This document shows, in pieces, positions 1 through 8,000 of a stretch of 64,000 nucleotides of DNA. The translations under genes and the position numbers were made by a program. Origin of the DNA: Gemella haemolysans ATCC 10379 (GTDB lineage: Bacteria > Bacillota > Bacilli > Staphylococcales > Gemellaceae); contig NZ_ACDZ02000009.1 of NCBI RefSeq assembly GCF_000173915.1, forward strand, positions 124,001 through 188,000, written 5' to 3'. Within the stretch, counting starts at the first letter, position 1. The number at the start of each line of letters is the position of its first letter. The notes below the pieces were generated by a model. That model was not told the origin of the DNA. It saw only the letters and a program-made list of their open reading frames with translations, and searched no databases.

Positions 1-1273
1 TCTCTATCGGCATATTTGTTTGAATTGATTCACTTAGTTCTTTAATAACACTTTGGTAATTTGATAATCCTTGTTTTGAAGTGATTTTCTTAATTATCGC
101 AGTAATAACTTTTTCTTGGTTTTTACCACGGTCATTATCTCCACCTGTAAGACCATATCTCTCACGAACAAACATTAAAGCATCTTCAGAATTCATATGT
201 AATAAACCTGGTTGGAAAGCTTTTTTCCCACCATATGATACAAACGCCTGATCATTATACACATCTACCCCTCCAACTACATCAATTAGTTTTAGGAATG
301 ATGTGAAGTTAAGTCTAGCGTAGTAATCTATCTTAATGCCGTATAGATTTTCTAGTGTATGTATTGAAGAATCTACTCCGTACAGACCTGCATGTGTAAG
401 TTTGTCATATTGGTTATTTCCACCATCGGCGATTTTTACATAAGAGTCACGTGGTGTTGTCGTTAGTAAGATTTTTCCAGTTTTTTTATTAACTGTCATA
501 ATAATATTAACGTCTGAACGACTGACACTAGATACCGGTCCATATGTATCGATACCACTTATGTAGATATTGAATGTATCACCAGCATTTTGTTTTGCTT
601 TCGCATTTACCGATTTTGTTATTTTATATTCATAGATTTTTTTCGTTTTATCTCTGAAATCTGCATGTTGACTTATGATTAAGTCTTCGAATGAACTGTT
701 AAGAATCATCGCTCTGCTAGTTCCTGCGGCTAATTCCTCATAAGCTGAGATGTAGTTTTTAGATTCTGTAAGATTTAGACTTTGTTTTTCTTTATCACGA
801 ATCTCTTTCATCAGCTTATTAATGTTTTCACCATCTGCAGATACTGGAGCAGCAACTGCCTCTCCTTTTAAGTCTGCAAGTTTTTCAGCTGCATCGTTTT
901 TCATAACAACGACGCTCATAGTATACTCACTAACTGCTGCATTACTGTTTAAGTTATCGAATAAGCCGATTGCTGTTCTAAACTGCATGTAAGAAAATAC
1001 TAAGGCAATATTCATAACGATCAACATTATCGCATTGAATATTCTCGCTTTTTTCTTAATTACAAGGAATATCGCAAGTATTATCGCTAAGATTATTACT
1101 CCGATTATTCCGTAGTTGATACCTCTAAAATTTAGAAAGTCATACTTCAACATCGTCCAGCTAACTAGACCTCCGAGTAAAATTAATAAAACGGTCAATA
1201 TTCCATTGACAATTTCAAAAGCTCCTATACCAGATTCGGCCCTAGAGTTACGGCCATTTGAATATCTACTCAT
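1..1273 (-). CDS. LytR-CpsA-Psr (LCP) family protein, C-terminus beyond window
   Basis: My reverse translation gives a protein starting MSRYSNGRNSRAESG. It has two or three hydrophobic segments in the first 120 residues and then an extracellular region containing the LCP core. Visible core features are SGIDTYG, the Arg of SRSDV, the TTPRDSYV motif and a VVGGVDVYND segment. LCP enzymes transfer undecaprenyl-linked anionic glycopolymers (wall teichoic acid or capsule) to peptidoglycan on the outer membrane face. The start ATG lies inside the end of the diacylglycerol-kinase-like gene (8-base overlap), so the two are co-transcribed and probably translationally coupled. The frame is open to base 1, so the C-terminus is missing. 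The multi-TM N-terminus resembles Wzg/CpsA-type members. Confidence 0.88.
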   Translation of the reverse strand, partial: MSRYSNGRNSRAESGIGAFEIVNGILTVLLILLGGLVSWTMLKYDFLNFRGINYGIIGVIILAIILAIFLVIKKKARIFNAIMLIVMNIALVFSYMQFRTAIGLFDNLNSNAAVSEYTMSVVVMKNDAAEKLADLKGEAVAAPVSADGENINKLMKEIRDKEKQSLNLTESKNYISAYEELAAGTSRAMILNSSFEDLIISQHADFRDKTKKIYEYKITKSVNAKAKQNAGDTFNIYISGIDTYGPVSSVSRSDVNIIMTVNKKTGKILLTTTPRDSYVKIADGGNNQYDKLTHAGLYGVDSSIHTLENLYGIKIDYYARLNFTSFLKLIDVVGGVDVYNDQAFVSYGGKKAFQPGLLHMNSEDALMFVRERYGLTGGDNDRGKNQEKVITAIIKKITSKQGLSNYQSVIKELSESIQTNMPIE

Positions 1274-2129
1274 TTTTTTCCATCCTCTTTAATTTATAAA
1301 ATTTACTAATACAGCTAAGTTTCAAGGTTTCTTCGCTGTTTACTAATTCTCCATCAATTTGGAAGCATTCTTGGTTTGTTTTTATTGTTAGACTATTTGT
1401 TTTTATGTGATGTACCTTCTTTAATTTGTTGTGCTGTTTTAAAAGTAGGCATAAATAATTATAAATAAAGGTTGCTAAAGACATATTTTCCATAATCATA
1501 ATGTGAAGTTTGCCATCTTGACCTGTAGCAGTCGGGGCAAATTTTATCCCACCACCTTCATAAGGTTGAATCATCGCATTAAGCAAATACAGCCTATCGG
1601 TCATAATTTCTCCATCATCCCATGAAATTTTCGCTTTATATTTTTTCAGCATTAAAATACCTATTACTCCTTGAAGAAGATAGATATACTTGCCTAAATA
1701 TTTCTTTAACTTCGAGCCATTGGCTCTTTTTATGATGTCAGCATTAAAACCGATATCAAATCCCGAACAGAATTTTCTATCGTTAACAACACCTGCATCA
1801 TATTCAATAAATCTCTTCGATTCTAATAATCGACTTATTTCAATGTCTTTTTTGAACTTTATAGACCTCGCAAGATCATTACCCGAGCCATATGCAAGAT
1901 AGATAATCTCTTTACCATGATAATTATTTATCACTTCGTTAATAGTTCCGTCTCCTCCGATTACTATTAACTCACCGCCGTGAATCTCATTCATAAGGTC
2001 TTTTGCATTGGTGTTTTTAGAGGTTTTCAACACTCTGTAAGGCAACTTCTTTTCGTTTAAAACTCGCTCTATTTTTTCTAGTTCAATTAGACTTTTTTTA
2101 CTCCTAGAATTAACAATTATTTCAATCAT
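1266..2129 (-). CDS. Diacylglycerol kinase family lipid kinase
   Basis: This 287-residue protein has the two hallmarks of the DAGK catalytic domain: GGDGT at residues 58-62 (nucleotide binding) and GSGNDLAR at 81-88. The family phosphorylates diacylglycerol or related lipids with ATP at the inner membrane face. In Gram-positives the soluble DgkB type recycles diacylglycerol released during lipoteichoic acid synthesis. The length is usual for the family. The gene overlaps the LCP gene by 8 bases, which suggests a cell-envelope operon. The ribosome-binding site is weak. The exact lipid substrate cannot be read from the sequence. Confidence 0.87.
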   Translation of the reverse strand: MIEIIVNSRSKKSLIELEKIERVLNEKKLPYRVLKTSKNTNAKDLMNEIHGGELIVIGGDGTINEVINNYHGKEIIYLAYGSGNDLARSIKFKKDIEISRLLESKRFIEYDAGVVNDRKFCSGFDIGFNADIIKRANGSKLKKYLGKYIYLLQGVIGILMLKKYKAKISWDDGEIMTDRLYLLNAMIQPYEGGGIKFAPTATGQDGKLHIMIMENMSLATFIYNYLCLLLKQHNKLKKVHHIKTNSLTIKTNQECFQIDGELVNSEETLKLSCISKFYKLKRMEKNE

Positions 2130-2397
2130 ATTACGAACCTATATAAAAATACTTCATCCTAATAATTATACTATAAAAACTACTATTTATCAAAGATTTA
2201 TCTATTTTAAATCCATGAAAACAATAGATTTTCACGCTTTTTTTAAGACTAATTCTATTATTACAATTTGTCAGTAAAAACTGACTATAAAAAATTATTT
2301 TTTATATTTAGATAATCTCAATATTAAATTTTATTTCTAAGTAAAAGAGATCTTTGAAATCACTTATTTAACAAAAAGTAAAACAATTACAAAAAAA
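2130..2397. other. AT-rich intergenic region upstream of the lipid-kinase/LCP operon
   Basis: There is no credible ORF here. The region must carry the promoter of the minus-strand kinase/LCP pair, but I see no convincing -35/-10 pair. The left end abuts the T-rich tail of the long terminator hairpin at 2403-2472. Confidence 0.4.
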
Positions 2398-2472
2398 ATA
2401 AAAAACTATTCTATTGATATGGGTATGAAGATAATATTAATCTTCGATAATACTCAATCAATAAAATAGTTT
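2398..2472 (-). terminator. Long imperfect hairpin terminator after the DUF4064-like pair
   Basis: A 15-base arm at 2403-2417 pairs with 2458-2472 with one mismatch. A nested arm pair (GAAGAT 2427-2432 with ATCTTC 2440-2445) lies inside. Read on the minus strand, the stem is followed by a T-rich run at about 2387-2405. It starts about 40 bases after the stop at 2512. The roughly 70-base stem is unusually long for a simple terminator. Confidence 0.65.
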
Positions 2473-2511
2473 ATAAATTCCTCAAATACTTTACTAATTA
2501 GTAGTACTCTC

Positions 2512-3015
2512 TTACATGTACTCTAATCTGTCAATTTCTGGTTTTTCAGAAGTTGTTTGTGTAAAATCTGAGTTGTCAGTGTTTTTAGGTGGTCTTCTTA
2601 CGAATAGCATAATTGCCACTATGAAGTATAAAACGTATACAGGAAGTAGAAGACCTACTGTCATTAATCCAACTAAAGCCGCTGCGATTAGGAATAAGAT
2701 TCCTGAAATAAATCTCGCTCTCATAGTAAATGACGCTATTAAAGCTAAAACTACTAGAACAATAGCAACTATAGCGTATATTTTAACACCTGTCGCAAGT
2801 AATGTTACGATATCCATACGCGTAGAAGCCATTAATGATTTCATCGCTGGATCTTGTAATAAGTTATGTAGCATCTGTTCTAGTTCTGGTTGTCTTAACG
2901 CTGTTTCCAATTGTCCAGAAAATGCTCCAAGAGACATTAAACCTGTCACAATTATCATAATAACATTCGCTATCCAAGCTAAGATTTTTTCTATTTTTCT
3001 GCTAAATGGTTTCAT
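2512..3015 (-). CDS. DUF4064-like small membrane protein (paralogue 1)
   Basis: This 167-residue protein begins MKPFSRKIEKILAWIANVI. It has about four hydrophobic segments and a hydrophilic tail after FVRRPPKNTDN. The start ATG is preceded by AAGGAGCA. The N-terminal K-I-E-K-x-LAWIAN motif and the C-terminal LLPVYVLYFIVAIMLFVR are shared with the next gene upstream (3078-3494), so the two are tandem paralogues. They resemble the DUF4064 membrane family, which has no established function. A long hairpin terminator follows. The family assignment is from memory of the motif and is moderately secure. Confidence 0.75.
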   Translation of the reverse strand: MKPFSRKIEKILAWIANVIMIIVTGLMSLGAFSGQLETALRQPELEQMLHNLLQDPAMKSLMASTRMDIVTLLATGVKIYAIVAIVLVVLALIASFTMRARFISGILFLIAAALVGLMTVGLLLPVYVLYFIVAIMLFVRRPPKNTDNSDFTQTTSEKPEIDRLEYM

Positions 3016-3077
3016 AATATGCTCCTTTTTTAATATATTATTATATTATATCACAAAATACCTCAAACTAGTATTAT

Positions 3078-3494
3078 TTAGCCTTTTCTAACAAATAACA
3101 TAATAGCGACAATAAAATACAGTAAGTAGACAGGAAAGGCAATTTCTGTCGCCATTCCAGCAATCATAAGAGCTAAAAATAAAAACAGCACACCTGAAAA
3201 AATTCTATATTTCATCTTGAAAGTCGCTAATAATGCTATAAACACTGTTAGTAAAGCTGAAAATTTAATAAGTATTATAAATAGTTCAATCATCCTATAA
3301 AATTCCATTCCTGTGTAGATTAAAAAAGTTTCTACGAAGCTAGAAGATGTAAACCTGATAAATTCAGGCGTTAAAAATATCCCTTCTAGCGACCTATCAA
3401 AAAAACCTGTGTACATTAAGACTACCGCTGAAATTAAAATTATATTCGCTATCCAAGCTAGTGTTTTTTCTATTTTTCTACCGGTTGATTTCAT
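3078..3494 (-). CDS. DUF4064-like small membrane protein (paralogue 2)
   Basis: This 138-residue protein begins MKSTGRKIEKTLAWIANII, with four hydrophobic segments and a short basic end (FVRKG). It shares both termini with the 2512-3015 product, while the middle (residues about 30-75) has diverged. It lacks the hydrophilic C-terminal tail of its neighbour. The 62-base gap to the downstream paralogue has no terminator, so a two-gene operon is likely. The role is unknown. Confidence 0.72.
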   Translation of the reverse strand: MKSTGRKIEKTLAWIANIILISAVVLMYTGFFDRSLEGIFLTPEFIRFTSSSFVETFLIYTGMEFYRMIELFIILIKFSALLTVFIALLATFKMKYRIFSGVLFLFLALMIAGMATEIAFPVYLLYFIVAIMLFVRKG

Positions 3495-3673
3495 GAACTT
3501 CCCCTCTTTTTCAATTATTAACTAAATTATATCATAAAGGGGAGTCAATTTATTTAGATTTAGCTACTCTAACAGAAAAAATCTACAGACGACTCCATCG
3601 AAATATGAATGGATTTTTATCTCCATTTTTTGCTTCTTCAGATTTATTATTATAGATACGCTGCTCAAATCTA

Positions 3674-3761
3674 TATAAAAAACCTAAGCAGCAAAATATG
3701 ATATTTAGATCTTCTACTAATTCGCCTAGTTAAGAAGATATATATCTATGCTACTTAGGTT
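3674..3761 (-). terminator. Long hairpin terminator after the secreted His/Arg/Pro protein
   Basis: AACCTAAGCAGCA at 3681-3693 pairs with TGCTACTTAGGTT at 3749-3761 with one mismatch, and an inner ATCTTCT/AGAAGAT pair extends the structure. On the minus strand the stem is followed by T6. Like the one at 2403-2472 it is far longer than a standard terminator. It lies 178 bases past the stop of the 3939-4616 gene. Confidence 0.55.
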
Positions 3762-3794
3762 CTATTAACATTTCACTCGCGCCCCGGAATTGGC

Positions 3795-3910
3795 TGTGAG
3801 CCTAGTTGATTGCACCCCAATTTGGCAACTGCAATATAGTTTATCTGTAAGCTAGTTTAGTTACAAGCTAATTTCATTACAAGTTGGTTTAGTTGCGAAC
3901 TAATCCAGCT
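3795..3910. repeat. Degenerate 16-bp tandem repeat array (about 7 units)
   Basis: Successive units such as TGCAATATAGTTTATC (3830-3845), TGTAAGCTAGTTTAGT (3846-3861), TACAAGCTAATTTCAT (3862-3877) and TACAAGTTGGTTTAGTT (3878-3894) share a TRYAAGCTARTTTAGT-like consensus. Most units are 16 bases; one is 17 and one 19. A 16-base period rotates the reading frame, so it is not a coding repeat. It lies just downstream of the stop at 3939. Confidence 0.55.
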
Positions 3911-3938
3911 TCAAGTATAAAATTTTAACCTTTAAATA

Positions 3939-4616
3939 CTATCTTCCACGACGTTTTGCATGTGGAGCAGTTTTTCTTACAGGTTTATGGTTTTGTTGAA
4001 CAACAGGTCTGTGTGCTACTGGTTTTTGAGCTACTGCTGTTGGTCTTTGAACAACTGGTCTTTGAGCCGGTCTGTGCGTTACTGCTGTTGGTCTTTGAGC
4101 TGGTCTGTGTGTAGTTACTACTGTTGGTTTGTGGTTTGCCACTACTGTGTGGTTTGTAGTAGAAGAGTAACTTACAGTTCCCGAAGCAACTAATTGTTTT
4201 TGAACTTGAGTTGTAGCTACTACGTGTGCTTGTGTTTGAGTAGTTACATAAGTGTATGTTAGAGTGTATGGCTTACTAATTTGGCTTTCAGGCTTTTTAG
4301 TGAAGTACACTTGGTATACTAATTCTTGATCATAGATCTTGTTAGCTGCGATTTGACCTTTACTTTCATTAGAAAAATCACGTTTTGAAATATTGTATTC
4401 ATTAGCTAAGTTTTGAGGAAGAGAGATTGTCGCAAATACGTTCTCGTCTCCTGATAATTTTGCACTTTCTGCTAATTTTTTGTTACTTCCTTCTTCTAGG
4501 TAATCAACTCTTACATTGATTTTTTTGTTTGCAGCTTCTACTTTTACATCATTTACGTTAGCAAATGAGAAAACGAATAAAGCTGGTAATGCTGCTTTTA
4601 ATAGTTTTTTAAACAT
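3939..4616 (-). CDS. Secreted protein with His/Arg/Pro-rich basic C-terminal repeats
   Basis: This 225-residue protein has a signal peptide (MFKKLLKAALPALFVFSFA, then VEAANKK). A globular stretch of about 90 residues follows (KINVRVDYLEEGSN to YQVYFTKKPES). Then comes a Thr/Val/His-rich linker and a strongly basic tail with HRPAQRP-type repeats ending AKRRGR. There is no LPXTG motif or membrane anchor, so it is probably released or held by charge on anionic wall polymers. The SD (AAGGAG) supports the start. Four 11-base repeats lie about 180 bases upstream. I recognise no named family; the VRVDYLEEGS segment faintly recalls MucBP-like modules. Confidence 0.7.
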   Translation of the reverse strand: MFKKLLKAALPALFVFSFANVNDVKVEAANKKINVRVDYLEEGSNKKLAESAKLSGDENVFATISLPQNLANEYNISKRDFSNESKGQIAANKIYDQELVYQVYFTKKPESQISKPYTLTYTYVTTQTQAHVVATTQVQKQLVASGTVSYSSTTNHTVVANHKPTVVTTHRPAQRPTAVTHRPAQRPVVQRPTAVAQKPVAHRPVVQQNHKPVRKTAPHAKRRGR

Positions 4617-4792
4617 AGTTTCTCCTTAATGTATATTTTCTTGGAATTGATATCTTAATATAATTACGTATCTTTACCGGAATTAATAATATCATAAATG
4701 AATATTTACGTCAATCATTTTCCGAAGAAATTTTATTATTTTACAAAAAATATCCAGTTAAAAAACAACCCAGCAACTACGATCTTAATCCA

Positions 4793-4836
4793 ACTTAAAA
4801 TATACTTAAAACACACTTAAAATGTACTTAAAATAC
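4793..4836. repeat. Four tandem 11-bp ACTTAAAAnnn repeats
   Basis: Units ACTTAAAATAT, ACTTAAAACAC, ACTTAAAATGT and ACTTAAAATAC run head to tail with an exact 11-base period at 4793-4836. Direct repeats at 11 bp are typical of OmpR/PhoP-type response-regulator sites. They lie about 180 bases upstream of the secreted protein at 3939-4616 and past the 3-prime end of the adhesin gene at 5068. The function is inferred. Confidence 0.5.
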
Positions 4837-4996
4837 TATTAGCCATCTATATAATTAGACTAGTTTTCTAGTGTGTTTTATAGCACTCCCTTTCTTTTAA
4901 TAAAACAAAAAATAAGATAATAGTAATATATTTAATTAATATATATTAACTTTATTTCTATCCTTAGTTAGAGCCTCCCAACTATCTTTCTATATC

Positions 4997-5035
4997 AAAA
5001 AAATCGAGGATGAGATTACTCTCATTCCTCGATTT
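4997..5035 (-). terminator. Intrinsic terminator of the cassette-1 adhesin
   Basis: The arm AAATCGAGGATGAGA (from 5001) pairs with TCTCATTCCTCGATTT (to 5035) around a short loop, and T7 follows on the minus strand. It lies 33 bases after the stop at 5068. Confidence 0.85.
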
Positions 5036-5067
5036 ATGAATAGTCATAAGTTACCTAGGGTTCAATC

Positions 5068-8000
5068 CTATTTATCTTCTTTTTGACGTCTTCTTACTGC
5101 TAATGCGATTCCTGCGATTAACGCACCGAATCCTACAGCAGCCGAGTTAGTTGTTTCGCTACCCGTGTTAGCAAGACGTTTAACTTGTGATTTAACTACA
5201 CCTACTGAACCTCTTTCTCCTTCTGGTTTAACTGGAGAATTTGGATCCATTGGTTTTCCTGGTTTTTCAGGTGTTTCCGGAGTTCCTGGTGTTCCTGGTG
5301 TTTCTGGGTTCTCAGGTTTTTCAGGAGTTTCCGGCGTTCCTGGTGTTTCTGGGTTCTCAGGTTTTTCAGGAGTTTTCGGAGTCTCTGGAGTTCCTGGTTT
5401 CTCAGGTTTTTCAGGTGTTTTCGGAGTCTCTGGAGTTCCTGGTTTCTCAGGTTTTTCAGGTGTTTTCGGAGTCTCTGGAGTTCCTAGTTTCTCAGGTTTT
5501 TCAGGTGTTTTCGGAGTCTCTGGAGTTCCTGGTTTCTCAGGTTTTTCAGGAGTTTCTTCTTTAATTTCTTTATACACATAAGTAACTTCTGTTGTTCCTT
5601 CTGTTACTTTACCAGTTTCAGCACCTTTAGTTGCAGTTGGTACTAATACGTATTTCTTACCATCTTTTGTAGTGATTGTAGCTAGTCTGTTATCAGTTGT
5701 GTCATATGCTGAACTTATAGATCCGTCTGTAGTATCTTTAACGTCTTCTGCGATTGTGTTACCCGCTTCATCTACATAGCGAACTACTACGTTTCCTTTA
5801 ATTTCTTTATACACATATGTTACTTCTGTTGTTTTACCTGCTTCAATACTTCCGTTTTCGTTACCTTTAGTTGATGCTGGTACTAGTTCGTATACTTTTC
5901 CTTCTGGAGTAGTGATACGAGTTGGTTTCACATCTTTATCCGTAGTGTTGTACGCTGCACCTGGTTTACCCTCTTTAGTACTCACAACATCTGCTTGAAG
6001 TGTGTTTCCAGCTTCGTCTACGTAGTGAACAACTACTTGTCCTGCTTTTTCGTATACATAAGTGATTTCTGTAGTTCCTTCTACAACAGCACCGTTTTCT
6101 GGTTTAGAACCATCTTTAAGTTCTTTAGCTGTTAAGTAGTAAACAGTTCCGTCTTTTTCGATTTTCTCTGGTTTGTTGTCAGTTGTGTCGTATTTCTCAC
6201 TTAGTGATCCATTTTCTACATCTTTAGTATCCGCAGCTAATGTGTTTCCTTCTGTATCCACGTAGTGAACTACTACATTACCAGTGATTTCTTTGTACAC
6301 ATAAGTTACTTCTGTTGTTTCTCCAGTTTTAACTTTACCTGTTTCATCACCTTTAGTTAATTGAGGGATTAATTCGTATACTTTTCCTTCTGGAGTAGTA
6401 ATACGGTTCGGTTTCATTCCATTATCAGCAGTATTGTAGTCTGAGTTTGGTTTACCGTCTTTTGTATTAACAGCACTCACTTGAATAGTGTTACCTTTTT
6501 CATCAGTATAGTTAACTACTACTTGTCCTGCTTTTTCATAAACATAAGTTACTTCTGTTTTACCTTCTACTACGTCTCCATTTTCTGGTTTAGAATCATC
6601 TTTAAGAGCTTTTTCTGTTAAGTAGTAAACAGTTCCGTCTTTTTCGATTTTCTCTGGCTTGTTGTCAGTTGTATCGTATTTAGCGTTTAGAGAAGCACCT
6701 TTAGTGTCTTCTTTGTCTTCAGCGATTACGTTACCTTCTGCATCAACGTAGTGAACTACTACATCACCAGTTACTTCTTTATAAACGTATGTTACTTCTT
6801 TAGTTTCTCCAGTAGCAACTTTACCAGTTTCTTCTCCTTTAGTTGCTGTTGGTACTAATTCGTACACTTTCCCTTCTGCTGTTGTGATACGAGTTGGTTT
6901 CATTCCGTTATCTGCAGTGTTGTAGTCTGATCCTGGTCTTCCATCTACAGTGTCTTTAGCACCTGAAGCTACATTCGCACCATTCGCATCAACACCTACT
7001 AATGGAGTTCCATCTTCTGTTTGGTAGTTAACTACTACTTGTCCTGCTTTTTCGTAAACATAAGTTACTGTAGTTGTTCCTTCAACAACATCACCAGTAG
7101 TTGGTTTAGAACCATCTTTAAGTTCTTTAGCTGTTAAGTAATATTTAACACCATCTTTAGTGATTTCATCTTTTTTGTGGTCTGCTGTGTCGTATTTAAC
7201 GTTTAGAGAAGCATCTGTTTCATCTTTTTCGTCTTCAGCGATTACGTTACCTTCAGCATCTTCATACTTAACGACTACGTTACCTTTTACTTCTTTATAA
7301 ACGTATGTTACTTCTTTAGTTTGACCTGATGTTACTGTACCTGTTTCATCACCTTTAGTTGATGCTGGTACTAGTTCGTATACTTTTCCTTCTGCAGTTG
7401 TGATACGAGTTGGTTTCATTCCGTTATCTGCAGTGTTGTATTCAGAACCTGGTTTTCCATTATCAGTGTCTTTAACACCTGAAACTACATCTTTACCATC
7501 TGCAGTTCCTACTAATGGAGTTCCGTCTTCTGTTTGGTAGTTAACGATTACTGATCCAGCTTTTTCATAAACATAAGTTACATTAGTTTTACCTTCTACT
7601 ACATCTCCGTTTTCTGGTTTAGAATCATCTTTAAGCGCTTTAGCTGTTAAGTAGTAAACAGTTCCGTCTTTTTCGATTTTCTCTGGTTTGTTGTCAGTTG
7701 TATCGTATTTAGCATTTAAAGAAGCACCCTTAGTATCTTCTTTGTCTTCAGCGATTACGTTTCCTTCTGTATCAACGTAGTGAACTACTACATCACCAGT
7801 TACTTCTTTATAAACGTATGTTACTTCTTTAGTTTCTCCAGTAACAACTTTACCAGTTTCTTCACCTTTAGTTGCTGTTGGTACTAATTCGTATACTTTC
7901 CCTTCTGCAGTTGTGATACGAGTTGGTTTCATTCCGTTATCTGCAGTGTTGTAGTCTGATCCTGGTCTTCCATCTACAGTGTCTTTTGCACCTGAAGCTA

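Noticed and set aside
5165-5581. + strand ORF with Gly/Phe/Ser/Val collagen-like repeats
   Set aside because: It is the antisense of the PEKPGTPETPK tail of the adhesin, with no SD and no independent support.
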